Positions 8,855 to 17,996 are shown, counted from the stretch's first letter. The stretch is DNA of 64,000 nt from Legionellaceae bacterium (GCA_029212505.1 JARGOS010000003.1:1-64000); one strand, 5' to 3'. Numbers and translations: made by a program. Notes: generated by a model from the sequence alone, not told the origin.

Positions 8855-11056
8855 ATGCTGAAAACAGCTATTTCACGCATGACGGCAGCTGCGCCAAAAT
8901 CTGTTTTGCTTCGTGGGCAAAGTCACTATGAAAGTGGTGATGTGCTCACGTTTCGCTTAAGTGACGGATTACTTAGAGCACGCGTTAAAGGTGAAACGCA
9001 TCAGATTTTTGATGTGTACATGGATCTTCGTAGTTTTCCTGCAAATTCAGCACGGTGCGGATGTGAGCGAAAAATTAATTGCGAGCATGCCGCCGCCGCT
9101 TTACTTGCGTTACATGCGAGAGAAACGGGCGCCGATTTACCTAACAATAAATCCCAGGCGTCGGCTCCACGCTATGAAACTGTGATTAAAGAAGACGATG
9201 TCACGTGGTATTCACAAAGTCGCTCGGAAGGGCATGATTTTTTTGCTTATCAGCTGGGTATTTTGATTGATGATCAACGTGTCAGTATTGTACCGTTGGT
9301 GGCCGGTTTACTTGAGCAATTTGGAACAGATACGTTTGAGAAGCGGGATGATAACGAACGTTTTCGTTTGCCGATAGGTGAGGGAAAAGTGCTTGAAGTC
9401 GCGCTCGGGCGTTTAAAGCCTTTATTGCGCTTATTGTGGCAGTACGGTTTAAAAACCAAGGATTTATCAGAAGATGCGTTAAAGCTCACGCGTTACCAAC
9501 TTTTGTTTATGCAAGAAGCTGAGCAGGCGCTTGCTGCGAGCACAGCGCGTTGGCAGGGTACAGCTGAATTTAGACGCATACACCAAGCTTTACTTCAACA
9601 TGAAGAACAGGCCGAAATTCACAGTCCTCTTGGCTTAAAAGCAGAGTTGCGTGATTATCAGCTCGGTGGTTTGAGCTGGCTTCAGCGTTTGCGTTCAGCG
9701 CGTTTAGGCGGTATTTTGGCCGATGACATGGGGTTGGGAAAAACACTTCAAACCTTAGCCCATCTCCAATACGAGAAAGAAGCGGGGCGTCTTAAGCGTG
9801 CAGCATTAATTTTGGCACCGACCAGTGTCATCGGCAATTGGCTTGAAGAAGCCGAGCGTTTTACACCCGATCTTAACGTCATGATTTATCATGGGCTCAC
9901 ACGTCATCAAAATCGTGCGTTTGATGATTATGATCTCATTATCTCAACCTACGGTGTTGCGCAACGCGATAAAAAGCTTTTTGTTAAATACCCGTTTTAT
10001 TATTTGGTGCTTGATGAAGCCCAGGTGATTAAAAACACACAAACAAAAACACGCCAGATTATTCAACAGCTTCAAGCGAAGCATCGTTTGTGTTTAACAG
10101 GAACGCCACTGGAAAATCATTTAGGCGAATTATGGTCATTGTTTCACTTTTTGGCACCTGGCTTTCTTGGAACGTTGAAGCAATTTCGCCAAATTTTTCA
10201 GTATCCTATTGAAAAACAACAAGATGAAGATTGCCGTGCGGCGCTAGTACGACGCTTGCAACCGTTTGTCTTGCGACGAACAAAAAATCAGGTGGCCTCG
10301 GAGCTACCTAAGAAAACCGAGATGACACTGACGGTTAATTTACTCGGTTCTCAACGCGACTTATACGAAACGATTCGTATGACAACCGAGCGCTCGGTTC
10401 GTGAAGCGATTGCAAAACAAGGTCTGGGTAAAAGTCAGTGGGTGTTTTTGGAGGCTTTACTTAAGTTACGGCAGGTGTGTTGCGATCCTAAACTTTTAAA
10501 ACAACGTGATGAAACTGCGGTTCAAAATTACTCGTCGGCTAAATTAAATACTTGTCTTGAGTTGTTAGATAACCTTATGGATGAAGGGCGGTCGGTCTTG
10601 GTGTTCTCTCAATTTACCAGCATGCTTGATATCATTGAGCAAGCGTTGATTAAGCGTGGGTACCCGCACTTGATCTTGACCGGTAAATCACGGGATCGTG
10701 AAAGTTTAATTCAACGCTTTCAAGCCGGCGAGGCGCCTATTTTCTTGATTAGCTTACGTGCCGGAGGGGTGGGGTTGAACCTAACACAAGCCGATACGGT
10801 CATTCATTACGATCCGTGGTGGAATCCAGCGGTTGAAGATCAAGCGACGGATAGAACCCATCGCATAGGTCAGGAGAAGCCGGTGTTTGTTTATCGCTTG
10901 ATAGGCTCAGGTACGGTTGAAGAAGTGATGATGAAAATGCAGGCCAAAAAACGTGTTTTGTTTGATAGCATTTTCTCAGAAGAAACCTTAAGTGCGCCTG
11001 TTGAGTGGACTGAAGAAGAAGTCGCTCAATTTTTTATGCCGTTGTCGGCAGATTAG
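8855..11056 (+). CDS. SNF2-family helicase with N-terminal SWIM zinc finger
   Basis: This 733-residue protein has a SWIM-type finger near residues 68-78 (CGCERKINCEH), then a SNF2 ATPase with motif I DDMGLGKT (about residue 290), motif II DEAQ (about 386), motif III LTGTPLEN and motif VI DRTHRIGQ. Such proteins are ATP-driven DNA translocases related to RapA; the specific role here is unknown. It begins 41 bp after htpG. Its last 125 bp are repeated perfectly 2.95 kb downstream, on the far side of the LRR gene. Confidence 0.93.
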   Translation: MLKTAISRMTAAAPKSVLLRGQSHYESGDVLTFRLSDGLLRARVKGETHQIFDVYMDLRSFPANSARCGCERKINCEHAAAALLALHARETGADLPNNKSQASAPRYETVIKEDDVTWYSQSRSEGHDFFAYQLGILIDDQRVSIVPLVAGLLEQFGTDTFEKRDDNERFRLPIGEGKVLEVALGRLKPLLRLLWQYGLKTKDLSEDALKLTRYQLLFMQEAEQALAASTARWQGTAEFRRIHQALLQHEEQAEIHSPLGLKAELRDYQLGGLSWLQRLRSARLGGILADDMGLGKTLQTLAHLQYEKEAGRLKRAALILAPTSVIGNWLEEAERFTPDLNVMIYHGLTRHQNRAFDDYDLIISTYGVAQRDKKLFVKYPFYYLVLDEAQVIKNTQTKTRQIIQQLQAKHRLCLTGTPLENHLGELWSLFHFLAPGFLGTLKQFRQIFQYPIEKQQDEDCRAALVRRLQPFVLRRTKNQVASELPKKTEMTLTVNLLGSQRDLYETIRMTTERSVREAIAKQGLGKSQWVFLEALLKLRQVCCDPKLLKQRDETAVQNYSSAKLNTCLELLDNLMDEGRSVLVFSQFTSMLDIIEQALIKRGYPHLILTGKSRDRESLIQRFQAGEAPIFLISLRAGGVGLNLTQADTVIHYDPWWNPAVEDQATDRTHRIGQEKPVFVYRLIGSGTVEEVMMKMQAKKRVLFDSIFSEETLSAPVEWTEEEVAQFFMPLSAD
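10932..11056 (+). repeat. 125-bp direct repeat, copy 1 (3' end of SNF2 gene)
   Basis: These bases, the final codons and stop of the SNF2 gene, recur without a mismatch at 13886-14010. The two copies bracket the LRR gene on a segment of about 2.8 kb, as expected after single-crossover integration of a circle or a segmental duplication. Confidence 0.97.
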
Positions 11057-11118
11057 ATGCCGTTGGTTATTCGCGGTTGTGTTGATGCATCTCCATGAGC
11101 GATTTGAGCATCTATACT
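11053..11118 (-). pseudogene. C-terminal remnant of a homolog of the 14168-15457 gene
   Basis: Read on the minus strand this stretch encodes a tail ending AHGDASTQPRITNGI and a stop. It aligns with THEEASERAQIANGI at the end of the gene at 14168-15457. Identity over the last 45 bases is about 75-80 percent. The rest of the gene is absent and replaced by the LRR locus. The original order was therefore SNF2 gene and this gene tail to tail, with overlapping stop codons. Confidence 0.7.
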
Positions 11119-11172
11119 CAATCAACTTTCAAATACTGAAATCATAGCATTTTGAAGTTGATTGGGTATAGA
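11111..11172. terminator. Imperfect hairpin between convergent genes
   Basis: TCTATACTCAATCAACTT (11111-11128) is answered by AAGTTGATTGGGTATAGA (11155-11172), with one G-T pair and a roughly 17-26 base loop region. It stands between the SNF2 and LRR genes, which converge, and could terminate both. There is no long T run, so it may instead be an element-derived palindrome. Confidence 0.4.
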
Positions 11173-11199
11173 TCGCTGTTGTCTCTAATCGATCATGTC

Positions 11200-13578
11200 C
11201 TAAAGCTTTTTGAAGTGATTTGCGAGTCGTTCAACAACCTCATCTGTACCGGTATGGTTGTTTTCAACATCGCCTTCATGCCTAAACAAGCTTGTTCGGT
11301 GTTTGCTGGAAAACCAGCCGCTTTCTGATTGCTCAATAGCCTGATGAATGTCCTCTTTGGATATATCATGCATATGATTTTCTTTACTTTCCTTTAATAA
11401 GGTTTGTAACGCAAGCATGGTGTTACTTCGAGTCGGAGATATCATCCAGGATAAGAACCAAAGTGTACTCAGCTGCTTACCTACATCTCCCAAGAGTGAT
11501 GTTGATTTGTACCCATCGACAATGCTCTTAAACTCAGCTAAATAAATCGTATTTGGTAACTCCAAGGCTTGGGTAATAGATTGTTTTAAGCCCGTTATTT
11601 CATCTTGAACACAAGCATAAGGTTTATGTGCGTTATCTACGTCAGGTATAACGATAGTTAAGTCAGTTTCATCAACTTCGGTGGGTAGCACATACAAGGC
11701 ACCTAAGTCGTCGATATGCTGTAAATCCAAATAGCCTTCAAGACATTGAAACGTATCTTGATGCGGATAAGCTGTTCTAAGTGCTTGAATAAATAAAGGT
11801 GAATGAAAGCAGTTATTTACTGTTACTGGGTGATAGTCTTTTTGTACGATTACCGCTTCAAGCAATCGACGCTCAGCACTATCAAGCGCTGCTTGACCAA
11901 AAGCGCTTTGAGCTAACCCCTGTAACTCATCATAACTCAACCAGTAAGCACCATTTGGCAAATTGCGGGGGTTAGAAAGAACGGAGTGGATAAACCCAAC
12001 GTCAGGATGCTCGTCTTGAGATAGTGATACACCAGCAAGACCTGTTGCAAACTCAGCGGAGTTAATATCATGACGACCACAGTAAGCCAATAGCTTATAC
12101 CTTGCGACTTGCATGGTCGTGTCTTCTGGTGCCTCATAGACCATGAGTGCTTCGGCATACATTTTATCAGCGATGATGGCAAGCTGTGGATGCCGTAGAG
12201 GGGACTCAAGCAGTACTATTACCCGTGCTAAATAACCTCGTTGCAAATATGACAGCGCACACAGCAAACGATGTATTTCTGAAGGATAGCTATCTTCAGG
12301 CAGTGGGTTACCCTCACTATTCAGCTCTCGTACTAATGTGGATAACGTCTCGATCGCCTCATTAATCATCTCAAAATTTAAGAGGGCGGACGTAGTGAAA
12401 TCGTTAAGTAATTTTAGACCATCCGCGATATGTGCATTTCTAGAAATAAGTGCTTCTAGCTTTCGAGAGAGCTTGCGATCTAGTTTAAGCAAAGTATAGT
12501 TTTCTTTCAGTGCCGCGGCTAAATGCTCTGCGCCTGCAGCACCGATTTGATTCAACTCCAGGTGATCAATTGACGCCTGCGTGCTCATGCCTGAAGCGCG
12601 TAAAAGCCCGCTGATGCCTTCAGCATGCATTAGCTCATAATCACCCAGCAGGTTAAGTGACGTCAGCGTGGTGTTTTCTTTCAGTGCAGCGGCTAAATAT
12701 TTAGCACCTTCATCACGGATTAAATTACGCTCTAGGTTAAGTGACGTCAGTGTGGTGTTTTCTTTCAGTGCCGCGGCTAAATGCGCAGTGCCTTCATCAC
12801 GGATTAAATTACGCTCCAGGTTAAGTGACGTCAGCGTGGTGTTTTCTTTCAGTGCCGCGCCTAAATGCGCAGCGCCTGCAGCACCGATTCGATTATTCCC
12901 CAGGTCAAGTGACGTCAGTGTGGTGTTTTCTTTCAGTGCAGCGGCTAAATACTCAGCGCCTTCAGCATCGATTTGATTATTCCCCAGGTTAAGTGACGTC
13001 AACGTGGTATTTTCTTTCAGTGCCGCGGCTAAATACTCAGCGCCTTCAGCATCGATTTGATTATCCCCCAGGTTAAGTGACTTCAGCGTGGTGTTTTCTT
13101 TCAGTGCAGCGGCTAAATGCTCAGCGCCTTCAGCACCGATTTGATTATTCCCCAGGTGATATGCACAATTCCCCAGGTCAAGTGACGTTAGCGTGGTGTT
13201 TTTTTTCAGTGCAGCGGCTAAATGCTCAGCGCCTTCAGCACCTATTTGATTATTCCCCAGGTTAAGTGACGTCAGTGTGGTGTTTTCTTTCAGTGCTGCG
13301 GCTAAATGCTCAGCGCCTTCAGCACTGATGAAATTAAGCTCCAGGTCAAGTGACGTCAACGTGGTGTTTTCTTTCAGTGCCGCGGCTAAATGCTCAACGC
13401 CTTCAGCACCGATTTGATTATTCCTCAGGTTAAGTGACGTAAGTGTGGTGTTTTCTTTCAGTGCCGCGGCTAAATGCTCAACGTCTTCATTACTGATTTC
13501 CTTATTCACCAGGTTAAGCTTCGTCAGCGTAATATCGTTCGCTTGCAAGCGTTCAAGGATTTCTCTACTAATAGGCAT
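11200..13578 (-). CDS. Leucine-rich-repeat protein, ribonuclease-inhibitor type
   Basis: The 792-residue product starts with about a dozen 28-residue repeats of the RI type, built on LTSLNLGNNQIGAEGAEHLA with AALKENTT linking units. These cover roughly residues 10-370. The C-terminal half (about 370-792) is a helical region I do not recognise. No signal peptide or membrane segment is seen. RI-type LRRs are protein-binding modules common in eukaryotes and in secreted proteins of intracellular bacteria, so a host-directed role is likely but inferred. One repeat carries an extra short block (NCAYHLGNN) from a small internal duplication. The gene lies between perfect 125-bp repeats, which marks it as acquired or duplicated. 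Confidence 0.85.
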   Translation of the reverse strand: MPISREILERLQANDITLTKLNLVNKEISNEDVEHLAAALKENTTLTSLNLRNNQIGAEGVEHLAAALKENTTLTSLDLELNFISAEGAEHLAAALKENTTLTSLNLGNNQIGAEGAEHLAAALKKNTTLTSLDLGNCAYHLGNNQIGAEGAEHLAAALKENTTLKSLNLGDNQIDAEGAEYLAAALKENTTLTSLNLGNNQIDAEGAEYLAAALKENTTLTSLDLGNNRIGAAGAAHLGAALKENTTLTSLNLERNLIRDEGTAHLAAALKENTTLTSLNLERNLIRDEGAKYLAAALKENTTLTSLNLLGDYELMHAEGISGLLRASGMSTQASIDHLELNQIGAAGAEHLAAALKENYTLLKLDRKLSRKLEALISRNAHIADGLKLLNDFTTSALLNFEMINEAIETLSTLVRELNSEGNPLPEDSYPSEIHRLLCALSYLQRGYLARVIVLLESPLRHPQLAIIADKMYAEALMVYEAPEDTTMQVARYKLLAYCGRHDINSAEFATGLAGVSLSQDEHPDVGFIHSVLSNPRNLPNGAYWLSYDELQGLAQSAFGQAALDSAERRLLEAVIVQKDYHPVTVNNCFHSPLFIQALRTAYPHQDTFQCLEGYLDLQHIDDLGALYVLPTEVDETDLTIVIPDVDNAHKPYACVQDEITGLKQSITQALELPNTIYLAEFKSIVDGYKSTSLLGDVGKQLSTLWFLSWMISPTRSNTMLALQTLLKESKENHMHDISKEDIHQAIEQSESGWFSSKHRTSLFRHEGDVENNHTGTDEVVERLANHFKKL
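12660..13535. repeat. 84-bp tandem coding repeats of the LRR gene
   Basis: The block GTGTTTTCTTTCAGTG recurs every 84 bp (for example near 12670, 12754, 12838, 12922, 13090, 13282, 13366 and 13450). One interval of 108 bp near 13090-13198 carries a 24-bp insertion. Very high similarity between units implies recent expansion, so copy number may vary between strains. Confidence 0.93.
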
Positions 13579-13885
13579 GGTACCCGCCCCCTTTTTTAAT
13601 TTTTGCTTTCAATATAAACATAATGGCACAGTATTTATCAAAACTCAACCTTACCAAATCAAGTACCATCGCGTAATAATTAAAAATCTATCTTTTCAAT
13701 CTTTTCTTGTTTGGTAATGATGTCATGTGGGTATTTTTAGAACAAGCGTAGTAACTGCCTGTTGTGGATTTTTTTTAACAACAATAGGGAAGAAAAAGTT
13801 CGATTCACCGCTCATCCGTTTACTTTAGCTTTTAAGACTTAATCCTATCATTTGGCTCTATTCTTTGAGATATACCCGTGATCTT
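13579..13885. other. AT-rich gap upstream of the LRR gene
   Basis: These 307 bases hold no convincing ORF, RNA or clear promoter. They contain T-rich runs and end where the second copy of the SNF2 3' end begins. They presumably include the LRR gene promoter. Confidence 0.5.
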
Positions 13886-14010
13886 TGAAAATGCAGGCCA
13901 AAAAACGTGTTTTGTTTGATAGCATTTTCTCAGAAGAAACCTTAAGTGCGCCTGTTGAGTGGACTGAAGAAGAAGTCGCTCAATTTTTTATGCCGTTGTC
14001 GGCAGATTAG
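13886..14010 (+). repeat. 125-bp direct repeat, copy 2 (orphan SNF2 3' end)
   Basis: This is an exact copy of 10932-11056 including the stop codon, without the rest of the gene. It is the junction left by the event that placed the LRR segment here. The last G may belong to the adjoining MITE, making the true shared length 124 bp. Confidence 0.96.
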
Positions 14011-14168
14011 GGCCTGTTGACATTCCCCCCCACCGCCGACGTGCTGCGGCTTGACCGCAGCATCCAACGGTTTAGAAGACCTTTTTGTCTGGATACCGTG
14101 CATAAAGCACGGTACGTAGAGAAAAAATCAGTCTTTTTGTGTATTTTAAGCCAATTGTCAACTGCCCC
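14010..14168. mobile_element. MITE-like element, 159 bp, with TA target duplication
   Basis: The ends GGGCCTGTTGACA and (reversed) GGGGCAGTTGACA match at 11 of 13 positions, and TA flanks both sides (14008-14009, 14169-14170). Inside are two hairpins, TGCTGCGG/CCGCAGCA and TACCGTGC/GCACGGTA. No ORF of useful length is present. The undisrupted junction is visible at 11050-11060, which shows the insertion point. TA targeting suggests mobilisation by an IS630/mariner-type transposase. Confidence 0.75.
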
Positions 14169-15457
14169 TAAATGCCGTTGGCTATTTGCGCTCGTTCTGA
14201 TGCCTCTTCATGAGTGGCATGTTCGGTTAACATGGGAGCATCGCTCATTCTTGATAAGAGCGTTTCTGCTATTCGATTAAACTCGCTTTGATTGATATCC
14301 ATAGATCCGGAGCGATTGTATGCATTGACCATGCCCAGTGGAACGATGATAAGTTGTAGGGTATTGACTAAAGACTCAGCAAACCATTGGAATGTATCGA
14401 TAAAAAATGCGGGTTTACCAAAGTAGGGTGAGCCAACAATCAATGCAGGAATAGCCCAAACAAGCCCCATTAGTAAAGCGACAGGAGACGCGACCACACC
14501 ACCTATCGATAAAACTAATTGCACTAGATAGTTTTCGTTGACGGTATATGACGCTTGAATCTGTTTTAATAATGCTTTGACTTCTGCTAAGTCGGGATGC
14601 TTAGTGTGTAATGCTTCCTCGATTTTAATAGCAAGCGCTGCACGTTGATTAACTGCAGCGAGCTCATGACCTGTACGCATAAAGCCCCTAGCGTCTATGG
14701 TGCTTGGATTGATAAAATCAGCTAAAGGTTTCCAGGAAAAATGTTCTCGTGCATGTGAAAACCAAGATGTTTCTAAAAGTGTTTTTGCACGCGTTTGTTC
14801 TCGGTTAATATCTGTTAATCCAGTCCGATTCCACATCTCCAAAGTTACGTCTAATTCTTTTGCTGTATAGTTGAGGAAGTATTGTTTAAAGGCATAAGCA
14901 CTGGGAGCGTGCCGATATGAACGAAATTTACCGTCACCATTTAAGGTAATTGATTGTTCCCTTTTCATGAACTCTGCTATTTCCATCAAGTTTTCAGCTT
15001 GATCACCATAAAATAATTCTAAAATACGGTCCATGTCTTCATCCCGAGCCTCTCGAATGCGCGTATCATCGCTTCGGATTAAATTACAAAGGTCGGTGTG
15101 AATCTTGTCATCTTTAACTGGATGAAAGATAAGGTCTGGAAGCGATTTATTAAGCGATGGTACAATAAACCAAGGCTCATTGCTGTCAGGAGCTAATATA
15201 TAGCCATAATTCCGGTTTAAGTCCGCTGGTGTGATATCTTCTAACTTAGCTTGTATCAAGAGAAATTTTCTATCGTATCGTTCTGCGCCATCTTGGTGAA
15301 CAGCGTGTTCGAATTTATCTTTAGGTAATTGATAGAAGCGACTGAGCCAATAAATAGAGTCTGTCCAGGTGTTCTCTCGGTATTGTAGAGCGTTTTGTTT
15401 TAAGCGTGATGCAAGCTCTAAATTTGTTGGATTTCTAAAGAAGAAAGACATAAACAA
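14168..15457 (-). CDS. Uncharacterised protein with C-terminal membrane segments
   Basis: I do not recognise this 429-residue protein. The first 300 residues are hydrophilic. A hydrophobic stretch at about 318-345 (LVLSIGGVVASPVALLMGLV, then WAIPALIVG) and another near 365-385 (NTLQLIIVPLGMV) could form a membrane hairpin. A TATAAT -10 lies at 15482-15487 on the minus strand, and AAGGTG precedes the ATG. Its stop codon touches the MITE end, and an ancestral version of the tail survives at 11053-11118. The architecture resembles secreted membrane-targeting proteins of intracellular bacteria, but that is inference. Confidence 0.7.
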   Translation of the reverse strand: MFMSFFFRNPTNLELASRLKQNALQYRENTWTDSIYWLSRFYQLPKDKFEHAVHQDGAERYDRKFLLIQAKLEDITPADLNRNYGYILAPDSNEPWFIVPSLNKSLPDLIFHPVKDDKIHTDLCNLIRSDDTRIREARDEDMDRILELFYGDQAENLMEIAEFMKREQSITLNGDGKFRSYRHAPSAYAFKQYFLNYTAKELDVTLEMWNRTGLTDINREQTRAKTLLETSWFSHAREHFSWKPLADFINPSTIDARGFMRTGHELAAVNQRAALAIKIEEALHTKHPDLAEVKALLKQIQASYTVNENYLVQLVLSIGGVVASPVALLMGLVWAIPALIVGSPYFGKPAFFIDTFQWFAESLVNTLQLIIVPLGMVNAYNRSGSMDINQSEFNRIAETLLSRMSDAPMLTEHATHEEASERAQIANGI

Positions 15458-15527
15458 GGCACCTTAATAAACTACGATGCGATTATATTGACACATTATT
15501 GATCATGATGCAAGATATTTTATATCT

Positions 15528-16127
15528 CTAAACTTGCTTATAACTTAAGTAGTTTTCATGTAAAGCACGAAGTGCGTCTTCGAGATGCTCGGGGTTGCCG
15601 TCGTTACGGATGACATCATCAGCAATCACGCGTCGAAGTTCTTCGCGTGGTTGTAATTTGAGCATCGCCATGGCCTCATCATAGGTGCATTGGTCTCGTT
15701 CCATAAGACGTTTTAACTGAAGCTCTTGGTCTGTTTCGAGTAATAAAACACGCTTTAAATACGGATAATGCTCTCGATTAATCAGCAGTGGAATCTCAAC
15801 AATGGCATAGGGACTGGTGACATCACATAAAGTATTTTCGATACGTGCTCTTATTTGGGGGTGTAGATAGCCTTCCAGCCAGCGGCGCTCGGCAGGGTGT
15901 CGAATAATTTTTTTTCGAAGCGCTCGGCGATTGAGTTCACCATTTTTTTTTAGGATCCCTTGTCCGAAGTGTGAGACAATCGAGGTCAGCGCTGGTTCGC
16001 CAGGTTTCGTTAAATCACGCGCTATTTCATCGGCACTGATCACATCAATTGCGTGGCGCTCAAAAAACGCAGCGGCGGTAGATTTTCCGGTGGCGATACT
16101 TCCTGTTAGGCCAATAGCATAGGTCAT
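15528..16127 (-). CDS. coaE: Dephospho-CoA kinase
   Basis: CoaE phosphorylates dephospho-CoA, the last step of coenzyme A synthesis. The 199-residue length is typical. The P-loop is GSIATGKST near the N-terminus, followed by the conserved SADEIARDL (catalytic aspartate region) and the lid segment RLMERDQCTYDEA. It is encoded on the same strand as the polyamine transport genes, 67 bp downstream of potD, and may share their transcript. Confidence 0.96.
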   Translation of the reverse strand: MTYAIGLTGSIATGKSTAAAFFERHAIDVISADEIARDLTKPGEPALTSIVSHFGQGILKKNGELNRRALRKKIIRHPAERRWLEGYLHPQIRARIENTLCDVTSPYAIVEIPLLINREHYPYLKRVLLLETDQELQLKRLMERDQCTYDEAMAMLKLQPREELRRVIADDVIRNDGNPEHLEDALRALHENYLSYKQV

Positions 16128-16194
16128 GGTTATGGTTCATCAGCAAATACGATAAAAACCATTAAAGCACGGTCGGAAGATGTTGGCTAGTTAG

Positions 16195-17229
16195 CTAGAG
16201 TGAAAATTTGAGTTGTTGCCAATAGGTGTTATACAACTCAAGTGTTTTTTCATCGAGATCGCGTTGAATAATGCCACGCTTTAAAACCTCGGGTGCGGGA
16301 TACGTCATCGGGTTGTTTTGTATACTTTCGGGTAATTGCTTTTTTCCTGCCTGGTTGGTGATGGCATGGCCTTCGGTGAGCGCAAGTGAAGCCGCACTAC
16401 TGGCTTTGAGCATGAAATTAATAAAGGCGTAGGCCTCATCAGGATGTGGTGCGTTTTTTAGCATAGCAAGGCAATCGATCCACAGCACAAACCCTTCTTC
16501 TGGGTAAGTGAAGCGAATGTTCTTGTTTTCGCGGTAGGCTTTGAGTGCATCGGCATTCCATGTTACGCCGACCGTGGCATCACCATCCACGAGTATCGAC
16601 TGTATACCCTCGCTTACAAATAATTTAATATTCGGCGCAAGTGTTTTTAAGCTCCTAAAAGCTTCTTCAATATGTTTGGGATCGCTATCATTGGGGTGAT
16701 AACCCAGTTTTAATAACGCCATACCAAACACTTCACGTGGATCGTCGAGTAGCATCAGTTGACCTTTCCACGACGAGTCCCATAAATCTCCCCAATGAGT
16801 AGGCATATGTTTGATCCATGCTTGATTATAAAAAATACCTGTTATTCCCCAAATCAAAGGGATACTGTATTGATTGTGCGGATCGTAGTGATTGTTTTCA
16901 AAAGCAGGATCTAAATTTTTAAGATTGGGCAGGCGATTCGGATCGAGTTGGCTTAAAAGCTTTTGCTTTTTGAGTCGCTCGACAAAATAAGCCGACGGTA
17001 AGACCACATCATACATAGGACGTGGCGTTGCTTTTAATTTAGCATACAGCGTTTCGTTGCTGTCGTAAGTTGATAAATTGACGTTGATCCCTGTTTCATG
17101 CTCAAACGTTTGAATAAGCGCTTTTGGAATTTCGCCGCCCCAAATATATAGATTCAGTGTTTTAGAAGCCAAGAGCGGCGCTGATAAAAAGCCCACGCAT
17201 AATACTATCAAAAAGCGCTTAAATATCAT
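16195..17229 (-). CDS. potD: Spermidine/putrescine periplasmic binding protein
   Basis: This is a 344-residue solute-binding protein with a signal peptide (MIFKRFLIVLCVGFLSAPLLA). The mature N-terminus LNLYIWGGEIP matches the PotD/PotF pattern, and the polyamine-site acid DVVLPSAYFV follows. It delivers polyamines to the PotABC transporter. Its ATG overlaps the stop of potC by 4 bases (ATGA), which indicates translational coupling. It is the last gene of the potABCD operon. Confidence 0.92.
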   Translation of the reverse strand: MIFKRFLIVLCVGFLSAPLLASKTLNLYIWGGEIPKALIQTFEHETGINVNLSTYDSNETLYAKLKATPRPMYDVVLPSAYFVERLKKQKLLSQLDPNRLPNLKNLDPAFENNHYDPHNQYSIPLIWGITGIFYNQAWIKHMPTHWGDLWDSSWKGQLMLLDDPREVFGMALLKLGYHPNDSDPKHIEEAFRSLKTLAPNIKLFVSEGIQSILVDGDATVGVTWNADALKAYRENKNIRFTYPEEGFVLWIDCLAMLKNAPHPDEAYAFINFMLKASSAASLALTEGHAITNQAGKKQLPESIQNNPMTYPAPEVLKRGIIQRDLDEKTLELYNTYWQQLKFSL

Positions 17230-17996
17230 GGTACAGATTTCCGTGAAAGACGATGTGCGGCAACGACTAATGCCATCGACATCAAAAATGTGATGCTACA
17301 CAAGGCGTTGAGTTCCGGTGTGACACCTTTTCGAACCAGTGAATAAATCGTTAACGGTAAAATATTAAATCCAGGTCCCGCAACAAAGTAACTGATGATC
17401 ACATCATCAAACGATAGGGTAAATCCTAAAAGAAAGGCACTCATGACCGCAGGCCATAAGAGCGGCAATAGCACATGGGTGATGGCTCGGCTTCGCGTAG
17501 CACCCAAATCAAGGGCACTATAATATAAATTAATATCAAGATTATGAATACGGCTGTTAATCGCGACAATGGCAAACGGTAAGCAAAACGTGATGTGTGC
17601 AATCAGTAAACTGAAAAAGCCCAGCGGGATTGAGGTAAGATTAAAGAAAATAAGTAAAGCAATGCCAAGCACTAAATCGGGCAAAATAATCAGCATTAAA
17701 AGCGTGCTTTGAAGTGTGCGATTGCGTTGATGGTTGTGCAAAAAGAGATGAATACAAATAATTAAACCGGCAACACTTGCAATTAACGAAGCGCTTGTAC
17801 CCAAAATAAAAGAGTGGGTAAAAGCTAACCATAAATCGCTGTCTTGAAATAATTCATGATACCAATGGGTCGAAAAACCTTGCCATTGTAACGAATACTG
17901 GGCTTGGTTAAACGAGTAAAGCACTAAAATTAAAATAGGAAAATATAAGAGCGCATAAACACACGTAATATATAAATTTTTAATCCAAGGCTTCAC
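17226..17996 (-). CDS. potC: Spermidine/putrescine ABC transporter permease PotC
   Basis: The 256-residue inner-membrane permease has about six hydrophobic segments and the MetI-type coupling loop (ALDLGATRSRAITHVLLP), which docks on the ATPase. It pairs with PotB. Start and stop overlap potB and potD by 4 bases each, so expression is coupled. Its position after potB supports the PotC rather than the PotB assignment. Confidence 0.92.
   Translation of the reverse strand: MKPWIKNLYITCVYALLYFPILILVLYSFNQAQYSLQWQGFSTHWYHELFQDSDLWLAFTHSFILGTSASLIASVAGLIICIHLFLHNHQRNRTLQSTLLMLIILPDLVLGIALLIFFNLTSIPLGFFSLLIAHITFCLPFAIVAINSRIHNLDINLYYSALDLGATRSRAITHVLLPLLWPAVMSAFLLGFTLSFDDVIISYFVAGPGFNILPLTIYSLVRKGVTPELNALCSITFLMSMALVVAAHRLSRKSVP

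Noticed and set aside
12660..13535. Regularly spaced repeats resembling a CRISPR array
   Set aside because: The period is 84 bp, the repeats are in a coding frame, there are no variable spacers, and the translation is an LRR array. The plus-strand frames here are shadows.
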